64,000 nucleotides of DNA from Oscillospiraceae bacterium (GTDB lineage Bacteria > Bacillota > Clostridia > Oscillospirales > Ruminococcaceae): contig JAFQBH010000028.1 of the NCBI GenBank assembly GCA_017399765.1, positions 1 to 64,000 on the forward strand, written 5' to 3'. Every line of letters starts with the position of its first letter. Position 1 is the first letter of the stretch. Shown piece by piece: positions 1 through 9,387 of this stretch. Made by a program: the position numbers and the translations under genes. The notes under the pieces were generated by a model, which was given only the letters and a program-made list of their open reading frames with translations, was not told the origin of the DNA and made no database searches.

Positions 1-1469
1 ATCTTTTTAAAATTTTCATATTCTACAAAATCCTCAACATTTTTTGACAAAAGACTTTTTACCGTTGTTGGCGCACCCAAAATCCCACCAACCGCTGCTG
101 AAGTAATCCAATTTTCAAAAGATTTTGGAACGTTAAGTACAGCATTGCTGTCTTTATCAAAAGAAACCCAATCTTTTCCCTGGTCAAAAATAATCTTTTG
201 AGTAAGTTCAGAAGCTATGTCCTGCAAAACGCTTTCGTTACCTTCTTCTATTGCCGCCTTTGTCCAGATGCTTAGAATTTTGTTTCTCATTCCCTGGTTT
301 TGCATTACCTTTGGAAGCTTTTCAATTCCTCCTCCGACTTCTATTCCTGCATTAAAAAGCGACGCTATCGGAGCTGTAAGAATTGCCTCATTCTCGGTTG
401 CTCCGTTTTTTATGGCATTTTCATACTCCGGATATAGGCTTGTTTCAAAGCTATACCAAAATGCAGGATTATTTAAAATGTTACTTAAAGCAGAACCGCC
501 TTGTGCCGCCAAAGATGTTCCAGAGCTTATATACGCTATCAGCAAATTGGGAACGGAAGATATCAGATTCGAACCAAATTCTACAGCATACTTCATTGGT
601 TTTCCAAGTCCTGTTTCATCAGCCTTTTTCATCATTGTATCGTATTTTTGGTTTTTTCTGTTCTGATAAAAGTTGTTAACTGTAGAAATGGGATTGTTTC
701 CCCACCCTAATGCTTTCAACGGTCCACCAAACAAAATATCAAGTCCTCCGGTTATTGCCGCACTTGTATTTGCTATTCCATGGTCAAACATTGCTGTTAA
801 AACATTTCTTCCGTCCTTTGTTTTAGCCGTTGTTTTTATTTCATCAAGTTTTTCCTGCGAAACTCCCAATCTGAGCGCCATTAAATCCGAAAGGCCTTGT
901 TTGGTACCATAGTTATTTTCAAATACATATTTTTTCTCTTCCGGTCGGTATTCCTCCTTGTTTTTTCTTTTCTGCTCAAGAAGCATTTCATAATCCTTTG
1001 CTCCAATAAGGTCGTTTTCCTTGTTTTTCTTTGCCTCGTCTTCCGCAAGAATTTCAATAAAATGTTTTCCGAATCCCGGATATTCGTTTTCTCCCTCTCT
1101 GTCTTCATCTCTGAAAAATATCGGCTCTTCTGTAACCGTTCTTATCGGGTCATATTTATACTCATATATTTCTCTGAAATCAAGCTCATCAAGCTCTTTT
1201 TCTTTGTTTTTTATGTAAAACGGCACAGAGGCTTCCTTTTTCGGTTCGCTTTTATTTTCTTCCAAAGCCGCGGATTTCTCCGCGGCTTTTTCAAATTTCT
1301 TTTGCTCCTCTTCAAGAACCTTTCTCGTTTCTTCTTTCTTTTCCGCTTTGGCTTTTTCGGTTTTTTCAACCTCTTTCTTTGCCCTTTCTTTCTCTTTTTC
1401 CGAAAGATGGTCCTGGGCGTCTATAAGTTCCTTTTTCCTTTCCGCAACACTTTTAGCCGGTTTTGCCAT
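1..1469 (-). CDS. Large internal-virion/ejection-like phage protein (partial, runs off left edge)
   Basis: The reading frame is open from an ATG at 1469 to the window edge, about 489 codons, with no stop. The first ~100 residues are an E/K-rich charged, likely coiled-coil region. The following ~390 residues are less charged and have Gly/Ala-rich, helical and partly hydrophobic stretches (for example AAQGGSALSN near the middle). Its place after the portal and an adaptor-like gene and its size fit internal or ejection proteins of short-tailed phages. I do not recognise a catalytic motif in the visible part. The start follows a GGAG-type site just upstream. The functional call is inference from position and composition. 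Confidence 0.6.
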   Translation of the reverse strand, partial: MAKPAKSVAERKKELIDAQDHLSEKEKERAKKEVEKTEKAKAEKKEETRKVLEEEQKKFEKAAEKSAALEENKSEPKKEASVPFYIKNKEKELDELDFREIYEYKYDPIRTVTEEPIFFRDEDREGENEYPGFGKHFIEILAEDEAKKNKENDLIGAKDYEMLLEQKRKNKEEYRPEEKKYVFENNYGTKQGLSDLMALRLGVSQEKLDEIKTTAKTKDGRNVLTAMFDHGIANTSAAITGGLDILFGGPLKALGWGNNPISTVNNFYQNRKNQKYDTMMKKADETGLGKPMKYAVEFGSNLISSVPNLLIAYISSGTSLAAQGGSALSNILNNPAFWYSFETSLYPEYENAIKNGATENEAILTAPIASLFNAGIEVGGGIEKLPKVMQNQGMRNKILSIWTKAAIEEGNESVLQDIASELTQKIIFDQGKDWVSFDKDSNAVLNVPKSFENWITSAAVGGILGAPTTVKSLLSKNVEDFVEYENFKK

Positions 1470-1486
1470 TTTTCTTCCTTCTCTCT

Positions 1487-1861
1487 TTATCCATAAACGT
1501 CCTCAACTTCGCTTTCAATAACCGGTGTGCTTTCCAAAAGCGCGTTTACATAAAGCTGATAGAATTCATGGCTGCCGGAAATATCATCATTTTCCCTGAA
1601 TACAAATCGCGCCATTCCATAAGGAAAAGCCGCCCTTACCATTTCTTCGTCATATGGTATTTCGTCCTCCTCGTTCTTCACAAGAGGAACTTTCTTAAGT
1701 TCCTCTTGTCCTTTTGCTTTGCGGCAAACATTTTCATTCCTCATGGTTTCTGCAAGAAGAATGTTGCACCACACCACAGCAAATTTCTGCATTTCTGTGT
1801 TTTCTTCCGGCTTTTCAGGAAGAAAACTTACCGCATGCTCATAACATTCTTTAACTGTCAT
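1487..1861 (-). CDS. Small phage neck/adaptor-like protein, 124 aa
   Basis: A 124-residue soluble, acidic protein encoded directly after the portal gene. The segment EIPYDEEMVRAAFPYGMARF near the middle resembles the pattern seen in head-tail adaptor proteins, where a short loop precedes a helix with small residues. Position between portal and the internal-virion-like gene supports a neck role. The ribosome binding site is weak and G-rich. Family assignment is inference; no enzymatic motif is visible. Confidence 0.5.
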   Translation of the reverse strand: MTVKECYEHAVSFLPEKPEENTEMQKFAVVWCNILLAETMRNENVCRKAKGQEELKKVPLVKNEEDEIPYDEEMVRAAFPYGMARFVFRENDDISGSHEFYQLYVNALLESTPVIESEVEDVYG

Positions 1862-1874
1862 TTTTAGCCCCCCG

Positions 1875-3479
1875 TCAGTTCATTCCAAGTTTTGATTCAA
1901 GCTGTCCCGTCGGCTCCGGATTTCCTTGTGTGCTCATCTTTTGCGGTGCGGTGCTCATTGTCGCATTTTCCTTTCTTTTCTCCTTAAGTTCCCTGATAAG
2001 CTCCTCTTTTCCGGAAACATATTCGTCAGGAATGTGCTCAAGATAAATCAATGCGTCATCTATAACCCCGCTCTGGAAGAATGCATCCATGGTCTGCACC
2101 TGCATAAGCTGGCTCCAATATGTCGCGCTTCCGATGTTTACCTTTATATCGAACGTGTCGTAATCTATTGCCGAAAAATCAAAATCCGCTTTTATTTTTC
2201 TTTTGCTTCCGTCAGATTCTTCAATTTCGCTGCAAATTTCTCTCACTCCGTACATCTCTCTGATAATGTCAAGAAATATATGAACAAGGTCTTCCCAAAG
2301 CTGATGATTTCCAAGTTTCTGAAAGATAAGCGGTGCGGCGGTCTGTTCCGCTGCCGCAACAATCGCAGAAGTATTTTCCGGTTTAACGTCACCCAAGGCC
2401 GCATCGTTTACGCCAAGGCTTTCACGGGTGTACTGGATCGTTCTGTCAACAAGCTCAAGCACCTGTGCGCTCATATTCCCCGCCGGGGAATCAAACCAAA
2501 CGGCTGTTTTCGGGTCACCCGCAACACCAATAGCCTGTCCTACCTTGTTGGTAAGATTTCCGCGGATTTTTGTCGCGTCATAAAACCTCTGCGGCCATGC
2601 CATTTTGCTGCTGTAAACCATCGCAAGCGCCCACATTTTATTGACGTAAATCTGGTTCTGAATATATGGGGTCATTACCGCCGCACCATGATAACTGTTT
2701 CGCCTTTTTTCCCAGGGCATCCACGCAAGATGGTAAAGTTTTGCTCCCGTTTTTGTCGGTTTTCTTATAAAAACATCTTCCGTGCTTTCTGAAAACCAAA
2801 CGGCTCCGTCCTCTTTCCAAAACCTTAAAAGCACCGTTACAAAGCTCTTTCCGGTGTCCTTTTTCTCCTCGGAATAATCACCTCTGCTGTCCGGCTGAAT
2901 TCTGTTTATTTCTTCTTCCGAAACTCCGTTTGCCTTTGCAAGCTCTTTTGCATCTTCAAGCATTATTCTTTTTACAATAATAAAGCTTTTTTGTTTTTGA
3001 ACATCGTGTTCAAAAGGGTTTTTGAACAGCACTTTTTCATTGTCTATGGTTTCAAGTTCAATTTCTCCGAATTTACCTTTTTCCGGGTCGAACCAGGCAT
3101 AAAGGGCGCCGTCACCGGTAATCGCCGCTTCCTTTATAATTTCTCTGTTCTTTGTTTTTGCTTTGGTAATTTCAACCACACGGTTTACCTGTTCAGTAAG
3201 AATTCTGCAAATTTCGGAAAGTTCACCGCTGCTCGAAAAAGGTTCAATATTGATTCCCACGTCATTACTTATTATCTGGCTTCCAAGATATGTAACCGCT
3301 CTTTTGAAAATATTGATTACCGGTTTTTCAAGATCCGGAGCATTAACTCCTTTCCACTGCTCGCCCTCATAAAATTCTTCATTTTTCTTTACCGTTTCGT
3401 GAAGTTTAATCTGCTGATGATAATTTTCTCCGTCAAGATATTCATTCCAAATTTTCTTCGGATCTGTAATCTTCTTCAT
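1875..3479 (-). CDS. Phage portal protein
   Basis: A 534-residue protein that would form the portal ring at the capsid vertex through which DNA is packaged and ejected. The N-terminal region has the portal-like stretch FYEGEQWKGV followed by PVINIFKRAVTYLGSQI. A long middle helix region and an acidic C-terminal tail follow. I chose the ATG at 3479 because GGAGG lies 5-6 bases upstream; an in-frame start at 3503 would add eight residues and lacks a good site. Unusually, it sits after the capsid, tail and fibre genes and not beside the terminase. It overlaps the preceding 105-residue gene by 38 bases, and the GGAGG lies inside that gene. Confidence 0.8.
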   Translation of the reverse strand: MKKITDPKKIWNEYLDGENYHQQIKLHETVKKNEEFYEGEQWKGVNAPDLEKPVINIFKRAVTYLGSQIISNDVGINIEPFSSSGELSEICRILTEQVNRVVEITKAKTKNREIIKEAAITGDGALYAWFDPEKGKFGEIELETIDNEKVLFKNPFEHDVQKQKSFIIVKRIMLEDAKELAKANGVSEEEINRIQPDSRGDYSEEKKDTGKSFVTVLLRFWKEDGAVWFSESTEDVFIRKPTKTGAKLYHLAWMPWEKRRNSYHGAAVMTPYIQNQIYVNKMWALAMVYSSKMAWPQRFYDATKIRGNLTNKVGQAIGVAGDPKTAVWFDSPAGNMSAQVLELVDRTIQYTRESLGVNDAALGDVKPENTSAIVAAAEQTAAPLIFQKLGNHQLWEDLVHIFLDIIREMYGVREICSEIEESDGSKRKIKADFDFSAIDYDTFDIKVNIGSATYWSQLMQVQTMDAFFQSGVIDDALIYLEHIPDEYVSGKEELIRELKEKRKENATMSTAPQKMSTQGNPEPTGQLESKLGMN

Positions 3480-3759
3480 AGTCCACCTCCATCTGGTTTT
3501 CACCGATATATTTCATTACGTTCACCCATTGTTCAGCAAACGTTGGTTTATCAAGTTTTGTAACGTTCATGCCGTTTCTTAAAGTCATAGGATCTAAATT
3601 TTCTTCTTTCAAAACGCAATTTTCCTCTGCAGAGATATTTTCTTTGATATCTTTTTTATCCTGTCCGATTTCAAAATCTTTTTTTAAAATTTGTGCAAAA
3701 AAGAAACCAGTTCCAAGGCAAAACGGAACAATCCACATAAGATTCAAAGCGTCAAACAT
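3442..3759 (-). CDS. Small phage membrane protein, 105 aa, unknown
   Basis: The protein has one N-terminal membrane segment (about residues 6-24, LNLMWIVPFCLGTGFFFAQI) and then a charged cytoplasmic or virion-facing tail. A clear AAGGAGG site precedes the ATG. It lies between a decoration-like gene and the portal and overlaps the portal start. A single transmembrane helix with a charged tail could fit a holin-like or membrane-anchored accessory role, but nothing here proves it. Function is unknown. Confidence 0.55.
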   Translation of the reverse strand: MFDALNLMWIVPFCLGTGFFFAQILKKDFEIGQDKKDIKENISAEENCVLKEENLDPMTLRNGMNVTKLDKPTFAEQWVNVMKYIGENQMEVDYEEDYRSEENLE

Positions 3760-3771
3760 TGTTTTTCCTCC

Positions 3772-4269
3772 TTACTCAAAATGAATATCTGTAACGGTTA
3801 CCGGGCTGTTTCCCACGTTGGGCGGCCAGAAAAACAAATATATCGCTCCGGAAGTCTTATCTCTTTTTGAAATGTCAAATTCAAAAACTTTCTCTTCGTC
3901 ATATATAAGCGTTAGGTTGTCATTTTCTCCGTTTGCTTTTGCGCTCCAACTGATATAAGCATCAAAATAATTGTAGGCATAATCATCTCCGCCAGAATTG
4001 TTTGCTCTTGCCTTAACAAAAAGTTTCTTATAACCCGCTTTAAGAGGAACCGCAATTCTTATTATTTTTGTTTTAAAATAAACTTCGGCGTAAGAGTTAG
4101 TCGGCACATTGGGATTTTTATATGCAACATATTCCTCTGCCGCCCCCCAGTTTGTGCCGCTTTTGCTTCTTGCTTTGATTTCGCTGTAATTCTGAAGCGG
4201 CGCTCCCGGTGTAAAAACAAAAAGCGGTTTTGGCTTTCCGCTCATCATCATTCTTCGTCTGTCCATCAT
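3772..4269 (-). CDS. Phage virion protein, predicted beta-rich, 165 aa
   Basis: The start is placed at the ATG pair at 4266-4269, which follows GGAGG by 4 to 7 bases. A longer frame reaches upstream to 4299 but would run through a hairpin. The protein is rich in aromatic and small residues in alternating patterns, typical of a beta-sandwich. It sits at the end of the fibre/decoration block. I do not recognise a family; a fibre tip or capsid decoration role is inference from position. Confidence 0.5.
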   Translation of the reverse strand: MMDRRRMMMSGKPKPLFVFTPGAPLQNYSEIKARSKSGTNWGAAEEYVAYKNPNVPTNSYAEVYFKTKIIRIAVPLKAGYKKLFVKARANNSGGDDYAYNYFDAYISWSAKANGENDNLTLIYDEEKVFEFDISKRDKTSGAIYLFFWPPNVGNSPVTVTDIHFE

Positions 4270-4279
4270 TATTCCTCCA

Positions 4280-4307
4280 AAAGCCCCTTGATTCATCAAG
4301 GGGCTTT
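4280..4307. terminator. Hairpin between phage genes
   Basis: An 11-bp perfect stem (AAAGCCCCTTG pairing with CAAGGGGCTTT) with a 6-base loop lies just upstream of the ribosome binding site of the 165-residue gene. The better T-tract is on the plus-strand side. On the minus strand it could weaken read-through into the portal half of the operon. Confidence 0.5.
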
Positions 4308-4319
4308 ATTTTTCTGATC

Positions 4320-4787
4320 TTATTTTGTTTTAATCATAAATTTTCCGATACGGAACATCGGAGCGGAGTTGATAGGAATATCAACAGATTTTGCATTTCC
4401 TTCTGCATCTTTGAAAGCCTGCCAAAGATACGGTGTACCGCCCGTTCTGCCTTCGAAAATACCAACGCCGACGGCGGCCGTTGCAGGACCGCTTTCGTTT
4501 TCAGGGAAATAAATAATTTCCTGATTCTGTGCAAAGCTCTGGGTCTTGCTTTCGCCGTCATCATCGGTGATAACTTCGCTTGCGGCCGCTGCCATAATGG
4601 TTTTGCCTTCAATACCGTTCACGTTGATCGCCACACGGGCATATTCCGCATAGTCAACTTCCTCGCCGCCGGTTCCGTTTGCACCGGGCATGGTTTTTAA
4701 AAGTCCCACATAAGGGGTCGCAAAAGAAACCGAAGTTCCTTTTGCCATTGCATCAATAATATTTTTTCCTTTTGTTGCGTTAAGCAT
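4320..4787 (-). CDS. Phage fibre/decoration protein, Gp80-like, 155 aa
   Basis: The pattern FATPYVGLLKTMPG, then GTGGEEVDYAEYARV and a later FPENESGPA stretch, resembles the small phage tail-fibre or Gp80-like family, in which an N-terminal segment is followed by a conserved YAR motif. It lies in a run of fibre genes. The exact role, host recognition or capsid decoration, cannot be told from the sequence. Confidence 0.5.
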   Translation of the reverse strand: MLNATKGKNIIDAMAKGTSVSFATPYVGLLKTMPGANGTGGEEVDYAEYARVAINVNGIEGKTIMAAAASEVITDDDGESKTQSFAQNQEIIYFPENESGPATAAVGVGIFEGRTGGTPYLWQAFKDAEGNAKSVDIPINSAPMFRIGKFMIKTK

Positions 4788-4806
4788 AATTCAATCTTCC
4801 TTTCTG

Positions 4807-5268
4807 TTAAGCTGTCGCTGTTGCAAGAATATATATCTGTGCATCTATTCCACCATTTGTTCCACCATAGATTTGAAATACTGCCACCATAAGAGTGCCT
4901 GCTAATGAAGCCATACAACTTAAACCGTATACGTTACTCAGCGCATCGTACAAAGGTGCTGCAACTGCTTCAAGCGGAAAAACCAAATCCGAGTTTACCT
5001 GTACATTCGCCTTGATTTTAACTACACCTTTTGCCATTGCTTCTTGCATTTCGGTAACATCGCATTCAGCAGATACCTTTGTTCCGTCTGCCGGAATATT
5101 AGAAAGTCCCATTGCGGAAAGGTCGAATACCGGAACGGAGGCAGAACCGCCAAGCCCTTCGCCCGGAACTCTTTTTATTGCGCCGTCAACTTCCGCAAGA
5201 ACACTTGCGTCTTCCGGGACAGCGTCGAGTGCTTCAACTTCCGAAAGTTTTTTAAATTCATAAGCCAT
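4807..5268 (-). CDS. Phage virion protein, 153 aa, unknown
   Basis: The protein opens with a short acidic segment containing a VLAEVDGAIKRVPGEGLGG pattern, seen in phage fibre-associated proteins in which a small linker displays a downstream beta domain. The C-terminal half is Ala/Gly-rich with hydrophobic patches. Position in the fibre block is the main evidence. No enzymatic motif is visible. Confidence 0.45.
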   Translation of the reverse strand: MAYEFKKLSEVEALDAVPEDASVLAEVDGAIKRVPGEGLGGSASVPVFDLSAMGLSNIPADGTKVSAECDVTEMQEAMAKGVVKIKANVQVNSDLVFPLEAVAAPLYDALSNVYGLSCMASLAGTLMVAVFQIYGGTNGGIDAQIYILATATA

Positions 5269-5279
5269 TCTCTTTCACC

Positions 5280-6035
5280 TCAATATACATAAATATCATT
5301 TTTCTCATCTGTCAAAACAGAATTGTTTTCATCTGCCGCAGGCTCGATAACTCCCGCCGAAGCAAGCATCAAAGTTACCTCTGCGGCAGAAATTCCACCG
5401 CCTATACCATCGGGCAGATATTTTTTATCAAGTTTTTTAACCGTGTTAACGGGTACAATGCTTACCGTATGGGCTGCATCGGTTTCAAGAGTTTCTATGG
5501 CAAAGCCCCCATCCACGGTATTTCCACGCCAAATACAGAAAGGCTCGCCAGAGTTCTCGCCAAGACCCATATTCCAGAACAGAGTCTGATTTCCAAACCA
5601 ATAAGGAATTTCTATTCCTTCGATAATCTTCTCATCGTGGCATACGCAAAGATATTCTGTTCCGTCCCAGAATACCTTGTATATTTCACCGGGAATCGGC
5701 TCATCTTCTGCAATAAATTCCGCAATATAGATGTTATATTGTTTATCTTCTTTAAAAGGCAGTTCCGTTTCTTCAAGAACAACCGGAATATCGCCGAAAG
5801 GTTTTTCTTTAAGCGAAGCATAAGTTCCTTTTGTTGCGGCCGGCGCAAGATCTGGTTTGTTTTTTATGTAATCTTTTTGAGTACTGTCCGTCTGTGTCCA
5901 GTCTGCCTGTTTAATTTCCGCATTGTGAATAAAAGTTGCCGTTCCGCCGCTTTCGGATGCAAGTTCCACACCGGAAACGTTCCTGTAAACAACATCTTCC
6001 CCTTCCGAACTTCTTATTACAACATTTTCTGCCAT
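5280..6035 (-). CDS. Phage tail fibre-like protein, 251 aa
   Basis: The central motif QADWTQTDSTQKDYIKNKP is a widespread element of phage tail fibre and receptor-binding proteins, where it links trimerising segments. A KKLDKKYLPDGIGG stretch near the C-terminus is typical of the same group. It starts with a good GGAGG site and lies between other fibre genes. It probably contributes to host attachment; the receptor is unknown. Confidence 0.6.
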   Translation of the reverse strand: MAENVVIRSSEGEDVVYRNVSGVELASESGGTATFIHNAEIKQADWTQTDSTQKDYIKNKPDLAPAATKGTYASLKEKPFGDIPVVLEETELPFKEDKQYNIYIAEFIAEDEPIPGEIYKVFWDGTEYLCVCHDEKIIEGIEIPYWFGNQTLFWNMGLGENSGEPFCIWRGNTVDGGFAIETLETDAAHTVSIVPVNTVKKLDKKYLPDGIGGGISAAEVTLMLASAGVIEPAADENNSVLTDEKNDIYVY

Positions 6036-6050
6036 TGTCTCTACCTCCTT

Positions 6051-6842
6051 TCAACCAATTCTCAGAATGTTTCCGTTTTGAATGGTGCTCAAAGCCTGTG
6101 TAATGCCGAGCACGCTGTTTTTGAGCACCGGATTTGTCCATTCTCCCGGTTTGATCCAAAGTTCCGCTTCCATTTCAAATTTTGTTCCGAAATTTATTTC
6201 CGTGAAAACTGTTTCGGCCGCTTTCGCTTCGCTGCCAATGCCAAGTATAAGAGCAGATTCAGCATAAGCATTAGCCGCACTTGCCGCTTTTAATTCCGCT
6301 TTGGCATCCAATCTGAATACCGCAACTTCATCTTTCAAAGGTGTGGAATCTGCCGCATTTGCTTCGGCAACAAAATCCAAATCGATTTCAAACTTTTCGC
6401 TCGTATCTGTTTTGGCAGTTTTCGGTGCGTTTGCTTCCGCTTCAAAAATAATCGGTATTTGTTCTTCTGTTTCGCAAATTGCCGCTTTCGGTACAATGGC
6501 TTCTGTTTCAATAACAAAAATCACAGGGTCATCGAATTTCATCGGCGCTGTCAACTCAACATAAAGTTCCTGCTCCATTTCAACTTCCGTGTTAAAATCG
6601 ATCCCCGAAACATCGCTCGCTGTAACGTGCAGTTCCGTTTCCGGCGAAGATGCCAACGCAAAAAGAAAACCGATATTTGTTTCAAGCGGAACAGACGAAG
6701 CATTATTGATTAATGCCTGCATATCAAGTTCAAATTCCGTTTCTCCGTTCATTTTAGAACGGCGGATATAAACGATTTTATCCCCAAGCTGTATGCGTTT
6801 GATTTTCTGCGGCGCAACTTCGTGTCCGTTCCAAACAATCAT
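6051..6842 (-). CDS. Phage virion protein with repeated beta segments, 263 aa
   Basis: The first ~30 residues (IVWNGHEVAPQKIKRIQLGD) look like a short attachment domain. The rest is a run of roughly 20-25-residue units built on alternating hydrophobic and acidic residues with recurrent EAxA or ELxV cores, consistent with a repeated beta fibre. It overlaps the upstream 81-residue gene by four bases (ATGA), so the two are translationally coupled. Function is inferred from context. Confidence 0.5.
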   Translation of the reverse strand: MIVWNGHEVAPQKIKRIQLGDKIVYIRRSKMNGETEFELDMQALINNASSVPLETNIGFLFALASSPETELHVTASDVSGIDFNTEVEMEQELYVELTAPMKFDDPVIFVIETEAIVPKAAICETEEQIPIIFEAEANAPKTAKTDTSEKFEIDLDFVAEANAADSTPLKDEVAVFRLDAKAELKAASAANAYAESALILGIGSEAKAAETVFTEINFGTKFEMEAELWIKPGEWTNPVLKNSVLGITQALSTIQNGNILRIG

Positions 6843-7084
6843 ATTGCTACCTCATCTTCAAAGATATTGTAGTAAATATCTTCTTCTATGGTTTCAAGCG
6901 CATCAAATTCTTCTTGAGTACCAAACCACATTCTTACTCTTTCTCCGCTGTTTTCATCAAGAAGCTTTCCGGCTTCGTTCATTGCCGCATCAACGCTTTT
7001 TCCGTCCGGCATCGCAATATCTTTTGCGTTTGCAACGGGGTATTCTCCATCCGGAACTATGGTATCATATACTTTTAAAGGCAT
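6839..7084 (-). CDS. Small phage fibre-associated protein, 81 aa
   Basis: An 81-residue protein carrying the YPVANAKDIAMPDGKSVDAA pattern that occurs near the N-terminus of many Firmicutes phage fibre proteins. Here it is a stand-alone polypeptide, three bases downstream of the 506-residue receptor-binding-like gene. It overlaps the next gene by four bases. It may be a chaperone or adaptor for the neighbouring fibre proteins (inference). Confidence 0.45.
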   Translation of the reverse strand: MPLKVYDTIVPDGEYPVANAKDIAMPDGKSVDAAMNEAGKLLDENSGERVRMWFGTQEEFDALETIEEDIYYNIFEDEVAI

Positions 7085-7087
7085 ATC

Positions 7088-8608
7088 TTAACCCCCTTTC
7101 ACCGTAACCGAAACATCGGAAGATATCGGCTGACCCGAAACGTAAACATAATAGTCTTTGATAACACCGAAATCATTTTCAAAAGAAACTGTTTCGGCTT
7201 CATATTCATAATCAAAACCGCCGATATTGAATTTTGATGTTCCCATTGTTTTCGGGTAAGCATAGAAAAAATAAAGTCCTTTTCCACCGTCAATTTCAGC
7301 GGTCTGATTTTTATTTCCCGTAAGTTTCTTTCCCGAAAGTGCTTTGATAAATGCGCTGTCAACAGTTTCCGGCTTTGCCGCCGTTCCGTAATAAACACCG
7401 TCGTAAAAATAAAGTGTTACGCTCTTTGCCGCAGTTGCTTCTCTTTCGTCCGCTGCGACAAGATCAAAAGTCTTTGTTTCAGAAATATCTTCATTAACTG
7501 TAACAAAACCGCTTTTCTCCGGAGTAACCGCCTGTCCTGCAACAGTAAGAGAAACGGGCTCTTTGTTCAGTTCCCATGAAAGTACGACGCAAGAAACTTT
7601 GTCACCGTTTTCCTTTGCCCCTGCATCATGGCCGAAGGAAGAAACAGAAATCGGAACATATTTAAGGTCTTCAATCTCTTTTTCGACTTCCGAAAGCCTT
7701 TCTGAATAATCTCCTTCGTCAACTCCGAAACCTTTTTTAACAAGAAGTGCCCATTTCCCGGTGGTATCCCCTTCCGGAACAACTCCTTTAACCGGTGCGG
7801 TACTGTTTACGGCTACAACGTAGGAAGAACCGTTATAGCTGACTACATCTCTTGAAATCTGTCCGTCCTTGATTGCGGAATAACTCGTTTCTTCGTTCCA
7901 TTCGCCCTGCCATACAAGTCCAGGTGCTCCGGTTTTGCCGTCGCTTCCTTTTCTTCCGTTTTGGATTCCCCAAGCATATTCTTCTCCGTTGGTAAGAATT
8001 ATATTAAGATGGTTCATTCCGCCGTCTTCGGCGGTTCTTTCTGTTTCAATTCTTTCAATTCCAACTCCGGTGTCACCTTTGTTTCCTTTTTTTACAAGTC
8101 CAACGGCATCTGAAAGAATTTTTTCTTTATCTTCTTCTGTCCAGTAATCAACTCCGACAACCGGATCAAATTCCCCCTCTTCCGCCATTTTCACAACTCT
8201 GTTCGCAGTATCAAGCGCAAGCTGACTCTTAGCATCAATCTGTTCAGAAACAGAAACCGGAATTTCCGGAAGAGGCTCTCCCAAACCGATTTCTCCGTAT
8301 GAATCAACATAAACATAAACCGAATCTGTAGTAACTCTCATTCTTCCTTCCGGATCCGTTCCGTGAAGTTTAACTTCCCATGTCCCGGCTTCAAGATTCA
8401 GATGCATCTCTTTTGTTATTCTGTCTTCAAAAAGGTTAACATCAAAAACCTTGTCCTCTTTGGTAAAATGGGCCCATTTGGAAAGCCCTTCCCAATCATT
8501 GGTGCGAAAATCAAAAAACGCTTCAATATAGTCAATCGTATCGGAAACAAGTCTTGTTTTTCCCCCGGAAAGTCTTTGGTTTCTTACCGTAAATCTTAAA
8601 AGTTCCAT
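7088..8608 (-). CDS. Phage receptor-binding/baseplate upper protein-like, 506 aa
   Basis: The N-terminal ~130 residues resemble the BppU-type domain of phage receptor-binding proteins (RTNDWEGLSKWAHFTKEDK, then EGTWEVKLHG-like segments). A short collagen-like stretch (GKDGKTGAPG) lies near the middle, followed by the WQGEWNEETSYSAIKDGQ carbohydrate-binding-like module. The C-terminal ~170 residues look beta-rich. This is the best candidate for the host-attachment protein of this phage. Confidence 0.6.
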   Translation of the reverse strand: MELLRFTVRNQRLSGGKTRLVSDTIDYIEAFFDFRTNDWEGLSKWAHFTKEDKVFDVNLFEDRITKEMHLNLEAGTWEVKLHGTDPEGRMRVTTDSVYVYVDSYGEIGLGEPLPEIPVSVSEQIDAKSQLALDTANRVVKMAEEGEFDPVVGVDYWTEEDKEKILSDAVGLVKKGNKGDTGVGIERIETERTAEDGGMNHLNIILTNGEEYAWGIQNGRKGSDGKTGAPGLVWQGEWNEETSYSAIKDGQISRDVVSYNGSSYVVAVNSTAPVKGVVPEGDTTGKWALLVKKGFGVDEGDYSERLSEVEKEIEDLKYVPISVSSFGHDAGAKENGDKVSCVVLSWELNKEPVSLTVAGQAVTPEKSGFVTVNEDISETKTFDLVAADEREATAAKSVTLYFYDGVYYGTAAKPETVDSAFIKALSGKKLTGNKNQTAEIDGGKGLYFFYAYPKTMGTSKFNIGGFDYEYEAETVSFENDFGVIKDYYVYVSGQPISSDVSVTVKGG

Positions 8609-8610
8609 TT

Positions 8611-9378
8611 TTATTCGCTCCTTTTACGGATAATAAGGCAGCCTCTTTCAAGGTCAAATTCCCAACGGCTTCCCGCTGTTGCGGTTCTAATTTCTTCCGG
8701 ATCATCGATGAAATCAAATCCTGTCATATTGACCGTGCCAGGTGTTCCGAAAGTGATCCATCCGTGACAGCTTGCTGTTTTTTCTTCGTCACAATTAAAG
8801 ATAAAATCCGAAATGCCGTCTCCGAAATAAACAACAGCATTTTCCGCCGTAACGTTACCCGAAAAATCTTTTGCAGCCGGCGGAAGAATAAAACCGGAAT
8901 TTTCTTTTTCAACAGCTTCAATCTTTCCCGAAAGCCCGGTCATAAGCACCATTCCGTTTGCTTCACCGATCTTTCCGTCATTGCTGATGTTTCCGTGAAT
9001 ATGAATTCTGTCCGCCGCATCGATATCCTGAGGATTAATAGGGTCGCTTCCCTCAGCAAAATGCTGCGCCGCATGTCTTTCTTCGGCCGCCCCGACCATT
9101 TCCGGGGTGTAATCTCCCTTTCTTGCCCTTATCGCGCCGGCTCTTCCGAAAACAGAAGTAACCGAACCGCTTTTAAGAATAAGTTTTTCAAGGTCTTCCT
9201 GTGTTGCAACTTCACCGGCAATATATTCAATAACCTCATTTATCTTCGGAATTGCAATTTCTCTGACTATCTGCTCAACCGCTTTTTGCATATCTTTTGC
9301 AGAAAGCCCAGGAACGTCCGGCTGTCCGACAACGCCTTTCCCTTCAAGGTCATTATCTGTTATTTTATTAAGTTCCAT
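8611..9378 (-). CDS. Phage tail fibre protein, 255 aa
   Basis: The motif VTSVFGRAGAIRARKGDYTP around residue 75-95, followed by ERHAAQHFAEGSDPI, is a common linker of tail fibres in Firmicutes phages. The N-terminal ~60 residues are helical and probably attach to the tail, and the C-terminal half is beta-rich. It is translated immediately downstream of the tubular-tail gene. Host-binding partner unknown. Confidence 0.6.
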   Translation of the reverse strand: MELNKITDNDLEGKGVVGQPDVPGLSAKDMQKAVEQIVREIAIPKINEVIEYIAGEVATQEDLEKLILKSGSVTSVFGRAGAIRARKGDYTPEMVGAAEERHAAQHFAEGSDPINPQDIDAADRIHIHGNISNDGKIGEANGMVLMTGLSGKIEAVEKENSGFILPPAAKDFSGNVTAENAVVYFGDGISDFIFNCDEEKTASCHGWITFGTPGTVNMTGFDFIDDPEEIRTATAGSRWEFDLERGCLIIRKRSE

Positions 9379-9387
9379 TGTTTCACC

